This document shows, in pieces, positions 28,802-37,794 of a stretch of DNA of 64,000 bases. The translations under genes and the position numbers were made by a program. Numbering within the stretch: the first letter of the stretch is position 1; each line of letters begins with the position of its first letter. Origin of the DNA: Gordonia namibiensis NBRC 108229 (GTDB lineage Bacteria; Actinomycetota; Actinomycetes; Mycobacteriales; Mycobacteriaceae); NCBI RefSeq assembly GCF_000298235.1, contig NZ_BAHE01000037.1:1-64000 (forward strand), written 5' to 3'. A model generated the notes under the pieces. The model did no database searches. It saw only the letters and a list, made by a program, of their open reading frames with translations, and had not been told where the DNA came from.

Positions 28802-30340
28802 GTGACGGCGCAACATTCTTCCCCTCATCCACTGAGCGACGACTCCGTCGTCGACGCCCTGGGTGCCGACCTCCGCGCCGCGGCCTACACGACCGATGGT
28901 GTCACCGAACTCCTCGGTGAAGAGGTCCATGCGGCCCTGCTGCGCGGTGTGTGGTGGCCGGCGCTGGCCGCGACCGCGGAGGAGCAGCGCGACGGCGACG
29001 AGAACGAATCGCAGCTCGCCACCCTCATCAGGCTCTTCCTCCTCGGCTCGGATGAACCCGAAAACCTCGTCGCACAGGCGTTTCCGACGGCCGGCGTCGA
29101 CACACTCGTCGACCAGGGTGTCCTGGCCCGGCTCGACGACGGGGCGATCCGCGCGAGCCTCGACATCCGACCGCACGCCGACGAGACCCACGACTTCCTC
29201 GTCGTCGCCGACCAGGATGCCGCCATGCGACCGGGTCCCGTCGCCCACGACCATGTACTCGGCATCGGTGGGGCGTCGATGTCGCTTGCGCGCGCGATCA
29301 TTCGTGAACCCGCACGACGCGCCCTCGACATCGGCACCGGCTGCGGCATCCAGGCGCTGCACCTGAACTCGCACTGCGACGAGATCGTCGCCACCGACAC
29401 CAACGAGCGGGCACTGGCGCTGGCCCGGGCGACCGCACGTCTCAACGGGATGTCGTGGGATCTGCGCGCGGGCAGCATGTTCGAGCCCGTGGCGGGGGAG
29501 CGCTTCGACCTCATCGTCTCCAACCCGCCGTTCGTCGTCGGGACCGGCAGCCAGGACTACATCTACCGCGACTCGGGCGTCGTCGGAGATGCGCTGTGCG
29601 AGCAGCTGATCCGCGAGTTGCCTGCGTACCTGAACCCGGGCGGCACCGCCCAGATCCTGGCCAACTGGATCATCACCGACGGTGCGGACTGGCGTGAGCG
29701 GGTGGCCGGCTGGCTGGACGGGACAGGTCTCGATGCCTGGGTTGTCCAGCGGGAGGCGGCCGATCCGATCAGCTATGTGTCCCTGTGGCTCTCCGACGCC
29801 GGCGAGGACGAGCAGGCCGCCGCCCGCCGCGGGGAGCAGTGGCTCGAGTGGTTCGACGACAACGACATCGTCGCGATCGGCATGGGTTCCATCACGGTCC
29901 GCGCGCCCGAGGCGGGGGAGGATCGGGAACCCGACGTCGTCATCGAGGAGATCACGGGCGCAGGCGAAGAGGTGACGGGTCCCGAGGCGCAGGCCTTCCT
30001 GGCGCGTCGCCGATATTTGCGGGAGACCTCCGACGCGGAGCTGCTGGAGAAGCGGCTGTCGGTGGCGCCGGTGATGCTCGAGGAGCATTCGCTGCCCGGC
30101 GAGGACGGTTGGCAGCAGGTCGGTGCCGCCGTACGCCGCCCCGGAGGTCCGGCCGCGGTCCTCGGCGTCGACGAGGTGTCCCGAGCGCTACTGGCCGGAT
30201 GCCGCGGACAGGTTCCTCTGCAGACCCTGATCGAGTTGCTCGCCGGCTTCCACGACGTCGACGCCGAGGCGCTGGCCGCCGCCGCGCTGCCGGTGGTCCG
30301 GGAGGCCATCGGCCGCGGAATCCTCTACGAGGCGAACTGA
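28802..30340 (+). CDS. Class I SAM-dependent methyltransferase (NPPF type)
   Basis: 512 residues. The N-terminal ~165 residues are a helical accessory domain; ALDIGTGCGIQAL (~175) is SAM motif I, and N241PPF is the motif IV signature of enzymes that methylate planar or amide nitrogens (PrmC/RsmC-like). Residues ~330-512 form a second accessory region with no motif I recognise. The target is unknown. The GTG at 28802 is chosen over an ATG six codons upstream because of the -10-like TAGCCT. Confidence 0.8.
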   Translation: MTAQHSSPHPLSDDSVVDALGADLRAAAYTTDGVTELLGEEVHAALLRGVWWPALAATAEEQRDGDENESQLATLIRLFLLGSDEPENLVAQAFPTAGVDTLVDQGVLARLDDGAIRASLDIRPHADETHDFLVVADQDAAMRPGPVAHDHVLGIGGASMSLARAIIREPARRALDIGTGCGIQALHLNSHCDEIVATDTNERALALARATARLNGMSWDLRAGSMFEPVAGERFDLIVSNPPFVVGTGSQDYIYRDSGVVGDALCEQLIRELPAYLNPGGTAQILANWIITDGADWRERVAGWLDGTGLDAWVVQREAADPISYVSLWLSDAGEDEQAAARRGEQWLEWFDDNDIVAIGMGSITVRAPEAGEDREPDVVIEEITGAGEEVTGPEAQAFLARRRYLRETSDAELLEKRLSVAPVMLEEHSLPGEDGWQQVGAAVRRPGGPAAVLGVDEVSRALLAGCRGQVPLQTLIELLAGFHDVDAEALAAAALPVVREAIGRGILYEAN

Positions 30341-30366
30341 GTACGAGGCGAACCGAGGGTCGGCGG

Positions 30367-31239
30367 TCACATCCGCGCGAACCGGGTGAGCCAGTAGCAG
30401 TACACGCCGTACCCGGCGATACCGATCGCGGCCAGGATCATCAGGATCTGTCCGGCAGGCAGGGCGGCCAACGACTTGACCGTGCCGTCGATCCCGCTCG
30501 CCTTCGACGGGTCCGACGTGGCCACCGCGACGAGAACCAGGATGCCGGTGCCGATGAGCACGAGTCCCTTGCCGCAGTAGCCGATGACTCCCGCGATCGT
30601 CGCCGCGCGATCGCCGGAGGCCGCTCCGGACCGCGATGACGTGGGGGAGTCGGGGGTCGTGCGACCGACAGGTGCCTTGAGGTCGTCGAGGAAGTTTCGG
30701 CTCGCGCCCTTGTACACGTGATAGACGCCGACGCCGATGATGATCAGCCCGGCGACCACCACGACGAACTTACCTCCGCCGGATTGCATCAGGCGTGCGG
30801 TGAGTCCGGCGTTCTGCTCCCCGCTCGACTGGTCGCTGCCCATCGCGAAACGCACCGCAGTCCAGGTGAACCCGACGTAGACGACGGCGAGGGACAGGGC
30901 CTTCCCGCGGTCCAGCCAGTCCTGCGCGCCGTCGTTCTCGCGGCCGGATTCGGTGGGATGAGGCCCGACGATGGCCTCGGCGATGCGCCAGAGAGCCAGC
31001 CCGACGAATGCGACGGCCGCGATCCAGAGGACGAGCCGGCCGCCGGGGTTCCCTGCGAAGATACCCAGGGCGCCGGACTGATCGGCGTTGCCCTCGTCGC
31101 CGAAGGCGAGTCGCACGATGATGTAGGCGATGAGCAGGTGGAGGAGTCCGCTGACGGCGTGCCCGGCACGCGCCACCCGCTCGAACCACGGACTGTCGGT
31201 GGCGCGGTCGACCGCACCGGTGACCGGGTTGCCTGACAT
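30367..31239 (-). CDS. DUF1206 membrane protein
   Basis: 290 residues, six hydrophobic segments in three pairs, as in the DUF1206 family: ARAGHAVSGLLHLLIAYIIV, RGKALSLAVVYVGFTW and GYCGKGLVLIGTGILVL begin each repeat with a similar Gly-rich turn. A hydrophilic Ser/Thr/Pro loop lies between repeats 2 and 3 (~195-215). Function unknown. A GAGAGGCGG stretch precedes the ATG. Convergent with the methyltransferase. Confidence 0.85.
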   Translation of the reverse strand: MSGNPVTGAVDRATDSPWFERVARAGHAVSGLLHLLIAYIIVRLAFGDEGNADQSGALGIFAGNPGGRLVLWIAAVAFVGLALWRIAEAIVGPHPTESGRENDGAQDWLDRGKALSLAVVYVGFTWTAVRFAMGSDQSSGEQNAGLTARLMQSGGGKFVVVVAGLIIIGVGVYHVYKGASRNFLDDLKAPVGRTTPDSPTSSRSGAASGDRAATIAGVIGYCGKGLVLIGTGILVLVAVATSDPSKASGIDGTVKSLAALPAGQILMILAAIGIAGYGVYCYWLTRFARM

Positions 31240-31306
31240 CGTCGCCGCCTCTCGCCGGTTGTCATCGAACCTCGAAAAGCACCGGCTCGAAATACGATAC
31301 GCGCGC

Positions 31307-32500
31307 TCAGTCGGCGTTCGGGAAGGTTGCGTCGAGTGCCCGGGAGATGTCGGCGATCAGGTCCTCGGCGTCTTCGAGGCCGACCGAGAAACGGAGGTGA
31401 CCCCACTGCCGGAACGGCTCGGGGTATGCGGCGACGCGGGGGCCGTCGGGTCCGACGTGGACGATCAGCGACTCGTCGTGACCGAGCGACACCGCGGACG
31501 TGATCACCTGCAGTGCACCGACGAAGCGGTTCTGTGTCGCCGAGTCGCCGCGCACGGCGAAGGCCATCATCGCGCCGAAGCCGCGTCCGCCGAACTGCCG
31601 AGCCGCCAGCTCGTGCTCGGGATGGGAGGCGAGGCCGGGGTAGCGGACGAAGGCGATGCGCGGGTCGTCGTCGAGGAAGGCGGCGACGCGTTCGGCATTG
31701 CGCTGGTGCTGTGCGAGTCGCAGCGGCAGCGTGATGGCGCCGCGGGCGATCAGCCATGCGTTGAACGGCGAGATCACGCCGCCGACGTCGACCATCGCCT
31801 GTTCTTTGATGCGGCCGATCAGCTCGGCGCGCCCGAGCACCGCGCCGCCCATCGCGTCGCCGTGACCGTTGATGTACTTCGTCAGCGAGTGGACGACGAG
31901 GTCGGCGCCGTCGGCGAGTGGCCGGTACAGCGGCGGCGGGGTGAAGGTCGAGTCGACGAGCAGAAGGGCGTCGGCGGTGTGCGCGATGCCGGCGAGCTCC
32001 GCGATGTCCCCGACCTTGGTCGTCGGATTCGCGATCGTCTCGGCCGCCACCAGTCGCGTGTTGGGACGCAGTGCCGCGCGGACGTTCTCGGGGTCGGTGA
32101 TGTCGACGAAGGTCGCCTCGATCCCGTACTTCTTCGGCAACAGCTCGGCCCAGAGCTTCCACGTCGCCTCATAGGTGGTGTCCGAGACGACGACATGATC
32201 GCCGGTGGAGAGAAAGGTGAAGAAGACGGCGTGCAGAGCGGCGACGCCGGAGGCCAGCACGACCGCGTCCTCGGCCTCCTCGAGCGCGGCGAGCTTGTCC
32301 TGCAGGGCGACCTGGTTGGCGCCGGTGTTGCGCGTGTAGAAGAGCTGGTCGGTACCCGACCAGCTGATCTGTTCCGGTTCGGGCGGCAGGTGGTAGGAGT
32401 TCGCCATCGTGATGGGCGTGCGCACCGACGGCCCCGACGAGTCGTTCCCGGCGTGCACGCTGCGGGTCATCTCCCCGGGCTGTTGCTTTTCTGCGCTCAT
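31307..32500 (-). CDS. Cys/Met-metabolism PLP enzyme (transsulfuration family)
   Basis: 397 residues, PLP fold type I. K208 (SLTKYINGHGD) binds PLP, LFYTRNTGANQVALQDKLAALE (short: YTRNTG) and ASGVAALHAVF are substrate and phosphate sites, and SLGHDESLIVHVG is near the C-terminus. It could be a cystathionine gamma-synthase, beta/gamma-lyase or O-acyl-homoserine sulfhydrylase; the sequence does not separate these with certainty. The ATG overlaps the stop of the upstream OpgC-like gene (ATGA), so both are coupled. Confidence 0.85.
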   Translation of the reverse strand: MSAEKQQPGEMTRSVHAGNDSSGPSVRTPITMANSYHLPPEPEQISWSGTDQLFYTRNTGANQVALQDKLAALEEAEDAVVLASGVAALHAVFFTFLSTGDHVVVSDTTYEATWKLWAELLPKKYGIEATFVDITDPENVRAALRPNTRLVAAETIANPTTKVGDIAELAGIAHTADALLLVDSTFTPPPLYRPLADGADLVVHSLTKYINGHGDAMGGAVLGRAELIGRIKEQAMVDVGGVISPFNAWLIARGAITLPLRLAQHQRNAERVAAFLDDDPRIAFVRYPGLASHPEHELAARQFGGRGFGAMMAFAVRGDSATQNRFVGALQVITSAVSLGHDESLIVHVGPDGPRVAAYPEPFRQWGHLRFSVGLEDAEDLIADISRALDATFPNAD

Positions 32501-33717
32501 GCGCGGGCTCCCGTCGGTTGCGGCTGTTCGTCGGTGCGCACACCGGGTTCGACATCGTCCTCGGCAACGGACTCGCCGTCAGCCCCGGGCGCAGTGCCGG
32601 TACGGCGCGACAGGACTCCGCGCGCGACCCGTCCGGGGACCTTGTGCAACTTGTCGATGTGGCTGAAGTACCGGAACTCCGCCCACGCCCAACAGATGCC
32701 GAACACCAGCAGCGCGACGGCCTGCATCGTGAGCGCGTCCCATGGCCGGTGGGCGATGTGGATCGGGACGACGACCAGCGCGATCGCCTGGATGACATAG
32801 GAGTCGAGGCTGCGGGTGCCGGTCATGACCAGCGGTCGCAACCAGTCGTGATGCCACCAGCGCAGCAACAACCGGAACACCCCGTAGAGGGCGGGGATCA
32901 CGAGGTAGGCGCCGATCGCGCGTGCGGGCCGGAAATCCAGCTTGTCGGCGAAGGTGGGTTCGAGGTGCGCCCACGGGCCGGCGTCGATGCCGTAATGGAA
33001 GAACAGTGCGGCCGTCACGGCCACGGCGACGATGACGACGAGCCAGCGGTCGACGAACTCGGGGACACTCCAGCGCGTCCAGTTCCAGCCGATCACCACC
33101 GACGGGATGAACATGATCTGCCATCCCGCGACGTTCTGGATGTGCGGGGCCGCCTGGTAGGCGCTGAGGTAGAACCAGTCCGGCGACCAGAACAGCGAGA
33201 CCGCGTACAACGCCAGCGAACCGGCGAGAATCCACGCCCACCATCCGCGCTGGAGGAGCGGGAACAGGGCGAACGCGGACATCATCAGGACCATGTAGAG
33301 GAGCAGGATGTTCCCGCCGCTCGGCAGGTACTGCATCGTGACCGACAGCCAGATCCCGTCGGCCCAGCCGTCGACCGGGAGCAGGAGTGTGAGCCAGCGG
33401 TGCCCCTCGAGTGCGGCCGCGACGGCGACGAGCGCGATCACCAGCTGACAGACATAGAGGACCGCGATGCGCTTGGCCAGGCGGACGTAGGCATACCGCA
33501 GCCCGTGACGGGTGACCCAGCGCTGGTACACGAGACCCAGCACGATGCCCGAGAGCATGACGAACGCCGACATCCCGTCCACGTACGGAAAGGCGTGCGT
33601 GGGCGACGCCAACGGGGAATCGGTGGCGAAGTGTGCGGTGACCATGCTCCAGATCGCCACTCCCCGCGTGGCGTCGATGGCGAGATCTCGGTTCCCGGAC
33701 ACTCGGTTCGAAGACAT
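32497..33717 (-). CDS. OpgC-like integral membrane acyltransferase-fold protein
   Basis: About 406 residues with ~10 transmembrane helices. RDLAIDATRGVAIWSMVTAHF at the N-terminus (short: DATRGVAIWSM) and a late helical bundle fit the OpgC/acyltransferase-3 group, which adds succinyl or acyl groups to surface glycans. A charged, low-complexity tail closes the protein. The start at 33717 is chosen because TATCTT lies 7 bases upstream; the GTG at 33738 falls within a terminator hairpin. Its link to the coupled PLP enzyme is unexplained. Confidence 0.75.
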   Translation of the reverse strand: MSSNRVSGNRDLAIDATRGVAIWSMVTAHFATDSPLASPTHAFPYVDGMSAFVMLSGIVLGLVYQRWVTRHGLRYAYVRLAKRIAVLYVCQLVIALVAVAAALEGHRWLTLLLPVDGWADGIWLSVTMQYLPSGGNILLLYMVLMMSAFALFPLLQRGWWAWILAGSLALYAVSLFWSPDWFYLSAYQAAPHIQNVAGWQIMFIPSVVIGWNWTRWSVPEFVDRWLVVIVAVAVTAALFFHYGIDAGPWAHLEPTFADKLDFRPARAIGAYLVIPALYGVFRLLLRWWHHDWLRPLVMTGTRSLDSYVIQAIALVVVPIHIAHRPWDALTMQAVALLVFGICWAWAEFRYFSHIDKLHKVPGRVARGVLSRRTGTAPGADGESVAEDDVEPGVRTDEQPQPTGARA

Positions 33718-33724
33718 TGATCTG

Positions 33725-33730
33725 AAGATA
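33725..33730 (-). promoter_or_regulatory. Putative leaderless -10 (TATCTT)
   Basis: Minus-strand TATCTT, 7 bases, ATG 33717. Confidence 0.5.
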
Positions 33731-33732
33731 GA

Positions 33733-33771
33733 ACTCACCGCGACCCGGAGTCATCCCGGGCCGCGGTGAGT
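33733..33771 (-). terminator. Terminator hairpin after fadD15-like gene
   Basis: ACTCACCGCG-A-CCCGG pairs with CCGGG-C-CGCGGTGAGT (one mismatch) around a ~7-base loop, just downstream of the ligase stop at 33803. Confidence 0.75.
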
Positions 33772-33802
33772 CGTGATCTATCTCGCCTCCCGGCGGCGAC
33801 CT

Positions 33803-35590
33803 CTAGGAGTAGAGGTCGGCGATCGCCTGCTTGTGCGCGTCGTGGATGACGTTGCGCTTGAGCTTCAGCGTCGGCGTGAGCTCGCCGGTCTCGATCGAGA
33901 AGTCGGTGTCGAGGATGGTGAACTTCTTGATCGCCTCGGCGTTGGAGACCTTCGAGTTGGCCTCCTTGACCGCGGCGTCGATCTCGGCCTTCAGGTCCTC
34001 GTTCTCGATCAGCTCCGATAGCGGGGTGTCGGCAGGCAGGTTGTGACGCTCCAGCCAGCCGGGGACGGCCTCGGGGTCGATGGTGATCAGCGCGCCGATG
34101 AACGGCTTGTTGTCGCCGACCACCAGGCACTGGCTCACCATCGGGTGCGCCCGGATCGTGTCCTCGAGCTGCGCGGGGGAGACGTTCTTGCCGCCGGCGG
34201 TGACGATCAGTTCCTTCTTGCGGCCGGTGATGAAGAGGTAGCCGTCGTCGAGGGTGCCGATGTCGCCGGTGTGGAACCAGCCGTCGCGGATCGCGTCGGC
34301 GGTCGCGGCTTCGTTGCGCCAGTAGCCGCCGAAGACGACCGGACCCTTGAGGAGGATCTCGCCGTCGTCGGCGATCGCCACCGTCACACCGGGCACCGGG
34401 CGGCCGACCGACCCGACCTTCTGGTGCTTGTCGTTGTTCGCGGTGACCGCGGCGGTGGTCTCGGACAGGCCGTAGCCCTCGTACACGGGGATGCCGACGC
34501 CGCGGAAGAAGTGACCGAGCCGGGCGCCGAGCGGGGCACCGCCGGAGATCGCACCCTCACACTGACCGCCCAGGGCAGCACGGAGCTTGCCGTAGACGAG
34601 CTTGTCGAACAGTGCGTGACGCAGCTTCAGGCCGAGACCGATCTTGCCCTCCTCGGTCGCCTTGCTGTACTCGATGGCGGTCTCGGTGGCCTTCTCGAAG
34701 ATGGAGCCCTTGCCGCCGTCGTAGGCCTTCTGCTTCGCCGAGTTGTAGACCTTCTCGAACACGCGCGGCACCGACAGCACGTAGTGCGGCTTGAAGACCG
34801 CGAAGTCGTTGACCAGGTTCGAGATGTCGTTGGTGTGGCCCAGGATCACGCCGTTCTCGACGCTGGCCACGGCGATGATGCGGGCGAAGACGTGCGCGAG
34901 CGGCAGGAACAGCAGGGTGGTCTTGCCCTCGGCCAGTCCGGCGCCGACGGCGTCACGGGTGGCGGCGCACTCGGCCATGAAGTTGGCGTGGGTGAGCAGG
35001 ACGCCCTTGGGGCGGCCGGTGGTGCCCGAGGTGTAGATCAGGGTCGCGGCGTCGCTGGAGAGCGCGTTCGCCTTGCGACGGTCGAGTTCGTCGTCGGCGA
35101 CGGTCGCGCCGCGCTTGGTGAGTGCCGGGAGTGCGTGGTCGTCGATGACCAGCGTCTCCTTGAGCGTGGGCGTCTCGTCGATCACGCGGATGTGCTTGGT
35201 GTAGTGCTCGTGGTTCTCGACGACGAGGAGCTTGGCGCCCGAGTCCTCGAGGATCCACTGCACCTGGTCGGGGGCCGAGGTCTCATAGATGGCGACGGTG
35301 CATCCGCCCGCGCGCCAGATCGCGTAGTCGAGGACGGTCCACTCGTACCGGGTCGAGGACAGGATGGCCACACGATCGCCGGGCTCGATGCCCGAGGCGA
35401 CGAGTCCCTTGGCCACGGCGTCGACCTCGTCGGCGAAGTGCTTCGCGGTGACGTTGATCCACTGGTTGTGGGAGCGCTTGCGGAAAAGAGGCATCGTGGG
35501 TCGCTCGGTCCGGTACTTGAGGATCGAGTCGACGAGGTTCGCCTTGTCGTCGATCGTGAGATCGGACGGGGTGGCGTACTGCTGCTGCAT
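33803..35590 (-). CDS. fadD15: Long-chain acyl-CoA synthetase (FadD15-like)
   Basis: ATP-dependent fatty acyl-CoA ligase of 595 residues. TSGTTGRPKG (187-196) is the AMP/phosphate loop; EGYGLSETTAAVT and GWFHTGDIGTLDDGYLFITGRKKELI are the core adenylation blocks, followed by the mobile C-terminal domain. The overall layout matches mycobacterial FadD15 more than the FAAL group. CAGGAG is 4 bases before the ATG. Its upstream region, shared with the helicase, holds a perfect 18-bp palindrome that may be a regulator site. Confidence 0.88.
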   Translation of the reverse strand: MQQQYATPSDLTIDDKANLVDSILKYRTERPTMPLFRKRSHNQWINVTAKHFADEVDAVAKGLVASGIEPGDRVAILSSTRYEWTVLDYAIWRAGGCTVAIYETSAPDQVQWILEDSGAKLLVVENHEHYTKHIRVIDETPTLKETLVIDDHALPALTKRGATVADDELDRRKANALSSDAATLIYTSGTTGRPKGVLLTHANFMAECAATRDAVGAGLAEGKTTLLFLPLAHVFARIIAVASVENGVILGHTNDISNLVNDFAVFKPHYVLSVPRVFEKVYNSAKQKAYDGGKGSIFEKATETAIEYSKATEEGKIGLGLKLRHALFDKLVYGKLRAALGGQCEGAISGGAPLGARLGHFFRGVGIPVYEGYGLSETTAAVTANNDKHQKVGSVGRPVPGVTVAIADDGEILLKGPVVFGGYWRNEAATADAIRDGWFHTGDIGTLDDGYLFITGRKKELIVTAGGKNVSPAQLEDTIRAHPMVSQCLVVGDNKPFIGALITIDPEAVPGWLERHNLPADTPLSELIENEDLKAEIDAAVKEANSKVSNAEAIKKFTILDTDFSIETGELTPTLKLKRNVIHDAHKQAIADLYS

Positions 35591-35691
35591 GGCACTCCTG
35601 AGACGGACTTGCTGATCTGGACATATCGGGCGCCGGGGTAGCCGGTGACCGGGGCCGACGCCGTTTGAGTGGCACTGACAGTACCAGTATT

Positions 35692-35709
35692 CGTGTGATG
35701 CATCACACG
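35692..35709. promoter_or_regulatory. Perfect 18-bp palindrome, putative operator
   Basis: CGTGTGATG-CATCACACG, in the 235-bp divergent gap between the ligase and helicase genes. An imperfect palindrome GGCACTGACAGTACC lies about 20 bases to its left. The TGTGA-N4-TCACA spacing is not that of CRP/GlxR (N6), so the regulator is open. Confidence 0.65.
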
Positions 35710-35794
35710 TGCTCGTCTTAGTGCCGTATTACCTGTTCAGCTGCGAGTTGTGACGCGGTCATGGCAGGATGCCGACATTCCGGGGTCGGACGAT

Positions 35795-35800
35795 TACAGT
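35795..35800 (+). promoter_or_regulatory. Putative -10 (TACAGT) upstream of helicase leader peptide
   Basis: TACAGT is 8 bases before an ATG at 35809. Confidence 0.45.
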
Positions 35801-35808
35801 TGAGTGCG

Positions 35809-35829
35809 ATGAATGAGACCCGCGCATGA
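35809..35829 (+). CDS. Six-codon leader peptide overlapping the helicase start
   Basis: ATG at 35809 reads M-N-E-T-R-A and stops at TGA 35827-35829, overlapping the helicase ATG (35826) in an ATGA arrangement. The helicase start has no Shine-Dalgarno sequence, so reinitiation after this mini-ORF is a plausible way to translate it. Inference from layout only. Confidence 0.4.
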   Translation: MNETRA

Positions 35830-37610
35830 GTACTTCCGAACAAGGCGAGCACGGCGCGCCGGCTGACACCTCTGCACACGACACCCCCGGCGGCACATTC
35901 GACGACCTGGAGATCGAGTCGCGCGTCCGCGCCGCGATCACCGACGTCGGCTACGAGACCCCCTCGCCGATCCAGGCCGCCACGATCCCGCCGCTGATGG
36001 CCGGCCGCGACGTCGTCGGCCTGGCGCAGACCGGTACCGGCAAGACCGCCGCCTTCGCGATCCCGATCCTCTCCCGGCTCGACACCTCGGCGCGGTCGCC
36101 TCAGGCACTGATCCTCGCGCCGACGCGTGAACTCGCCCTGCAGGTGTCCGAGGCCTTCGGTCGCTATTCGGCGCACATGCCCGAGGTGAAGGTCCTGCCC
36201 ATCTACGGCGGACAGTCCTACGGTGTGCAGCTCGCGGGCCTGCGCCGCGGTGCCCAGGTCATCGTCGGTACGCCGGGTCGAGTGATCGACCACCTCGACA
36301 AGAAGACCCTCGACATCTCCGGACTCGAGTTCCTCGTGCTCGACGAGGCCGACGAGATGCTCACGATGGGCTTCGCCGAGGACGTCGAACGCATCCTCGC
36401 CGAGACCCCGGACACCAAGCAGGTCGCACTGTTCTCCGCGACCATGCCCAGCTCCATCCGCCGGCTCGCCCAGCGCTACCTGAAGTCTCCGCAGGAGATC
36501 ACGGTCAAATCCAAGACGGCGACCGCCCAGAACATCACGCAGCGCTATTTGCAGGTTTCCCACCAGCGCAAACTCGATGCGCTGACCCGATTCCTCGAGG
36601 TCGAGGAATTCGACGCGATGATCGTGTTCGTCCGCACCAAGCAGGCGACCGAAGAACTCGCGGAGAAGCTCCGGTCACGCGGACTGTCCGCGGTCGCCAT
36701 CAACGGCGACCTCGCCCAGGCACAGCGCGAGCGGACCATCAACCAGCTCAAGAACGGCTCGATCGACATCCTCGTGGCGACCGATGTGGCCGCCCGCGGT
36801 CTCGACGTCGACCGGATCTCGCATGTCGTCAACTACGACATCCCGCACGACACCGAGTCGTACGTGCACCGCATCGGACGCACCGGCCGCGCCGGCCGCT
36901 CGGGCAACGCGCTGCTGTTCGTCTCACCGCGTGAGCGCCATTTGCTGCGGGCGATCGAGCGGGCGACGCGCCAGGAGCTCACCGAGATCGGCCTGCCCAG
37001 CGTCGACGACGTGAACGCCCAGCGCGTGGCGAAGTTCGGTGAGTCCATCACCCAGAACCTGTCCTCGGACAACCTGGACCTGTTCCGCGGACTCATCGAG
37101 AACTATGCCCGCGACAACGATGTGGCCATGGCCGACATCGCCGCCGCGCTGGCCCTCGAGACGCGCGACGGCGGCTTCCTGCTCGCTCCCGATCCGCCGG
37201 AGTCGGAGCGGCGGAACCGCGAACAGCGGGAGCGCACCCCACGCCGTCCCGGGGCGAGCTTCGCCACCTACCGCATCGCGGTCGGCCGTAAGCACAAGGT
37301 CTCCCCGGGTGCGATCGTCGGTGCGATCGCCAACGAGGGCGGTCTCACCCGCGCGGACTTCGGCAACATCAGCATTCGGGACGACTTCAGCCTCGTCGAG
37401 CTCCCCGACGATCTCGACAACGAGACCCTGTCCCAGCTCCGCCACACCAAGATCGGCAAGAACCCGATCGACATCCGTAAGGATCTGGGCGCGCCGCGGG
37501 GTCGCGGCGGCAAGCGCGGCGGACCGCAGGGTGGTCGCGACGGCCGTCGCGACAACTTCGGTGGCAAGCGGCCCTCGCCGCGGGTTGCCGGACGCGGTCG
37601 CCGGTCCTGA
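35826..37610 (+). CDS. deaD: DEAD-box ATP-dependent RNA helicase
   Basis: 594 residues. Q motif around residues 28-52, Walker A AQTGTGKT (67-74), DEAD at 173-176, SAT, then the RecA-like domain 2 with DVAARGLDVDRI and HRIGRTGRAGRSG. Residues ~480-550 form a DbpA-type RNA-binding domain (YRIAVGRKHKVSPGAIVGAI), and the tail is Arg/Gly-rich (RGRGGKRGGPQGG). The build matches CsdA/DeaD helicases that act on rRNA and mRNA structure, often in cold or ribosome assembly. Divergent from fadD15. Confidence 0.93.
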   Translation: MSTSEQGEHGAPADTSAHDTPGGTFDDLEIESRVRAAITDVGYETPSPIQAATIPPLMAGRDVVGLAQTGTGKTAAFAIPILSRLDTSARSPQALILAPTRELALQVSEAFGRYSAHMPEVKVLPIYGGQSYGVQLAGLRRGAQVIVGTPGRVIDHLDKKTLDISGLEFLVLDEADEMLTMGFAEDVERILAETPDTKQVALFSATMPSSIRRLAQRYLKSPQEITVKSKTATAQNITQRYLQVSHQRKLDALTRFLEVEEFDAMIVFVRTKQATEELAEKLRSRGLSAVAINGDLAQAQRERTINQLKNGSIDILVATDVAARGLDVDRISHVVNYDIPHDTESYVHRIGRTGRAGRSGNALLFVSPRERHLLRAIERATRQELTEIGLPSVDDVNAQRVAKFGESITQNLSSDNLDLFRGLIENYARDNDVAMADIAAALALETRDGGFLLAPDPPESERRNREQRERTPRRPGASFATYRIAVGRKHKVSPGAIVGAIANEGGLTRADFGNISIRDDFSLVELPDDLDNETLSQLRHTKIGKNPIDIRKDLGAPRGRGGKRGGPQGGRDGRRDNFGGKRPSPRVAGRGRRS

Positions 37611-37723
37611 TCGTCGTACCGACCTGAGTCGGTCTCGCTCGTCGTCCCGCAGTGCGGTGATGGAACTTGTCAAACCGAGATCATTCCGTAACCTTGGAGG
37701 CGGGGGTCTTCAAGGTGTGATTC

Positions 37724-37753
37724 TCGATCGGTGCGGATATCCGCCGATCGAGG
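37724..37753. promoter_or_regulatory. 30-base palindromic segment upstream of rhodanese-like gene
   Basis: CTCGATCGG and CCGATCGAG flank GCGGATATCCGC (itself a perfect palindrome sharing bases), 41 bases before the next start codon. It could be an operator or a 5'-UTR hairpin. Confidence 0.5.
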
Positions 37754-37794
37754 GCACGAAGCTAACGAGTGAACACAGGATTGGTGAGTCACCA

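Noticed and set aside
35692..35709. CRP/GlxR binding site
   Set aside because: The half-sites TGTGA and TCACA are 4 bases apart, not the 6 expected.
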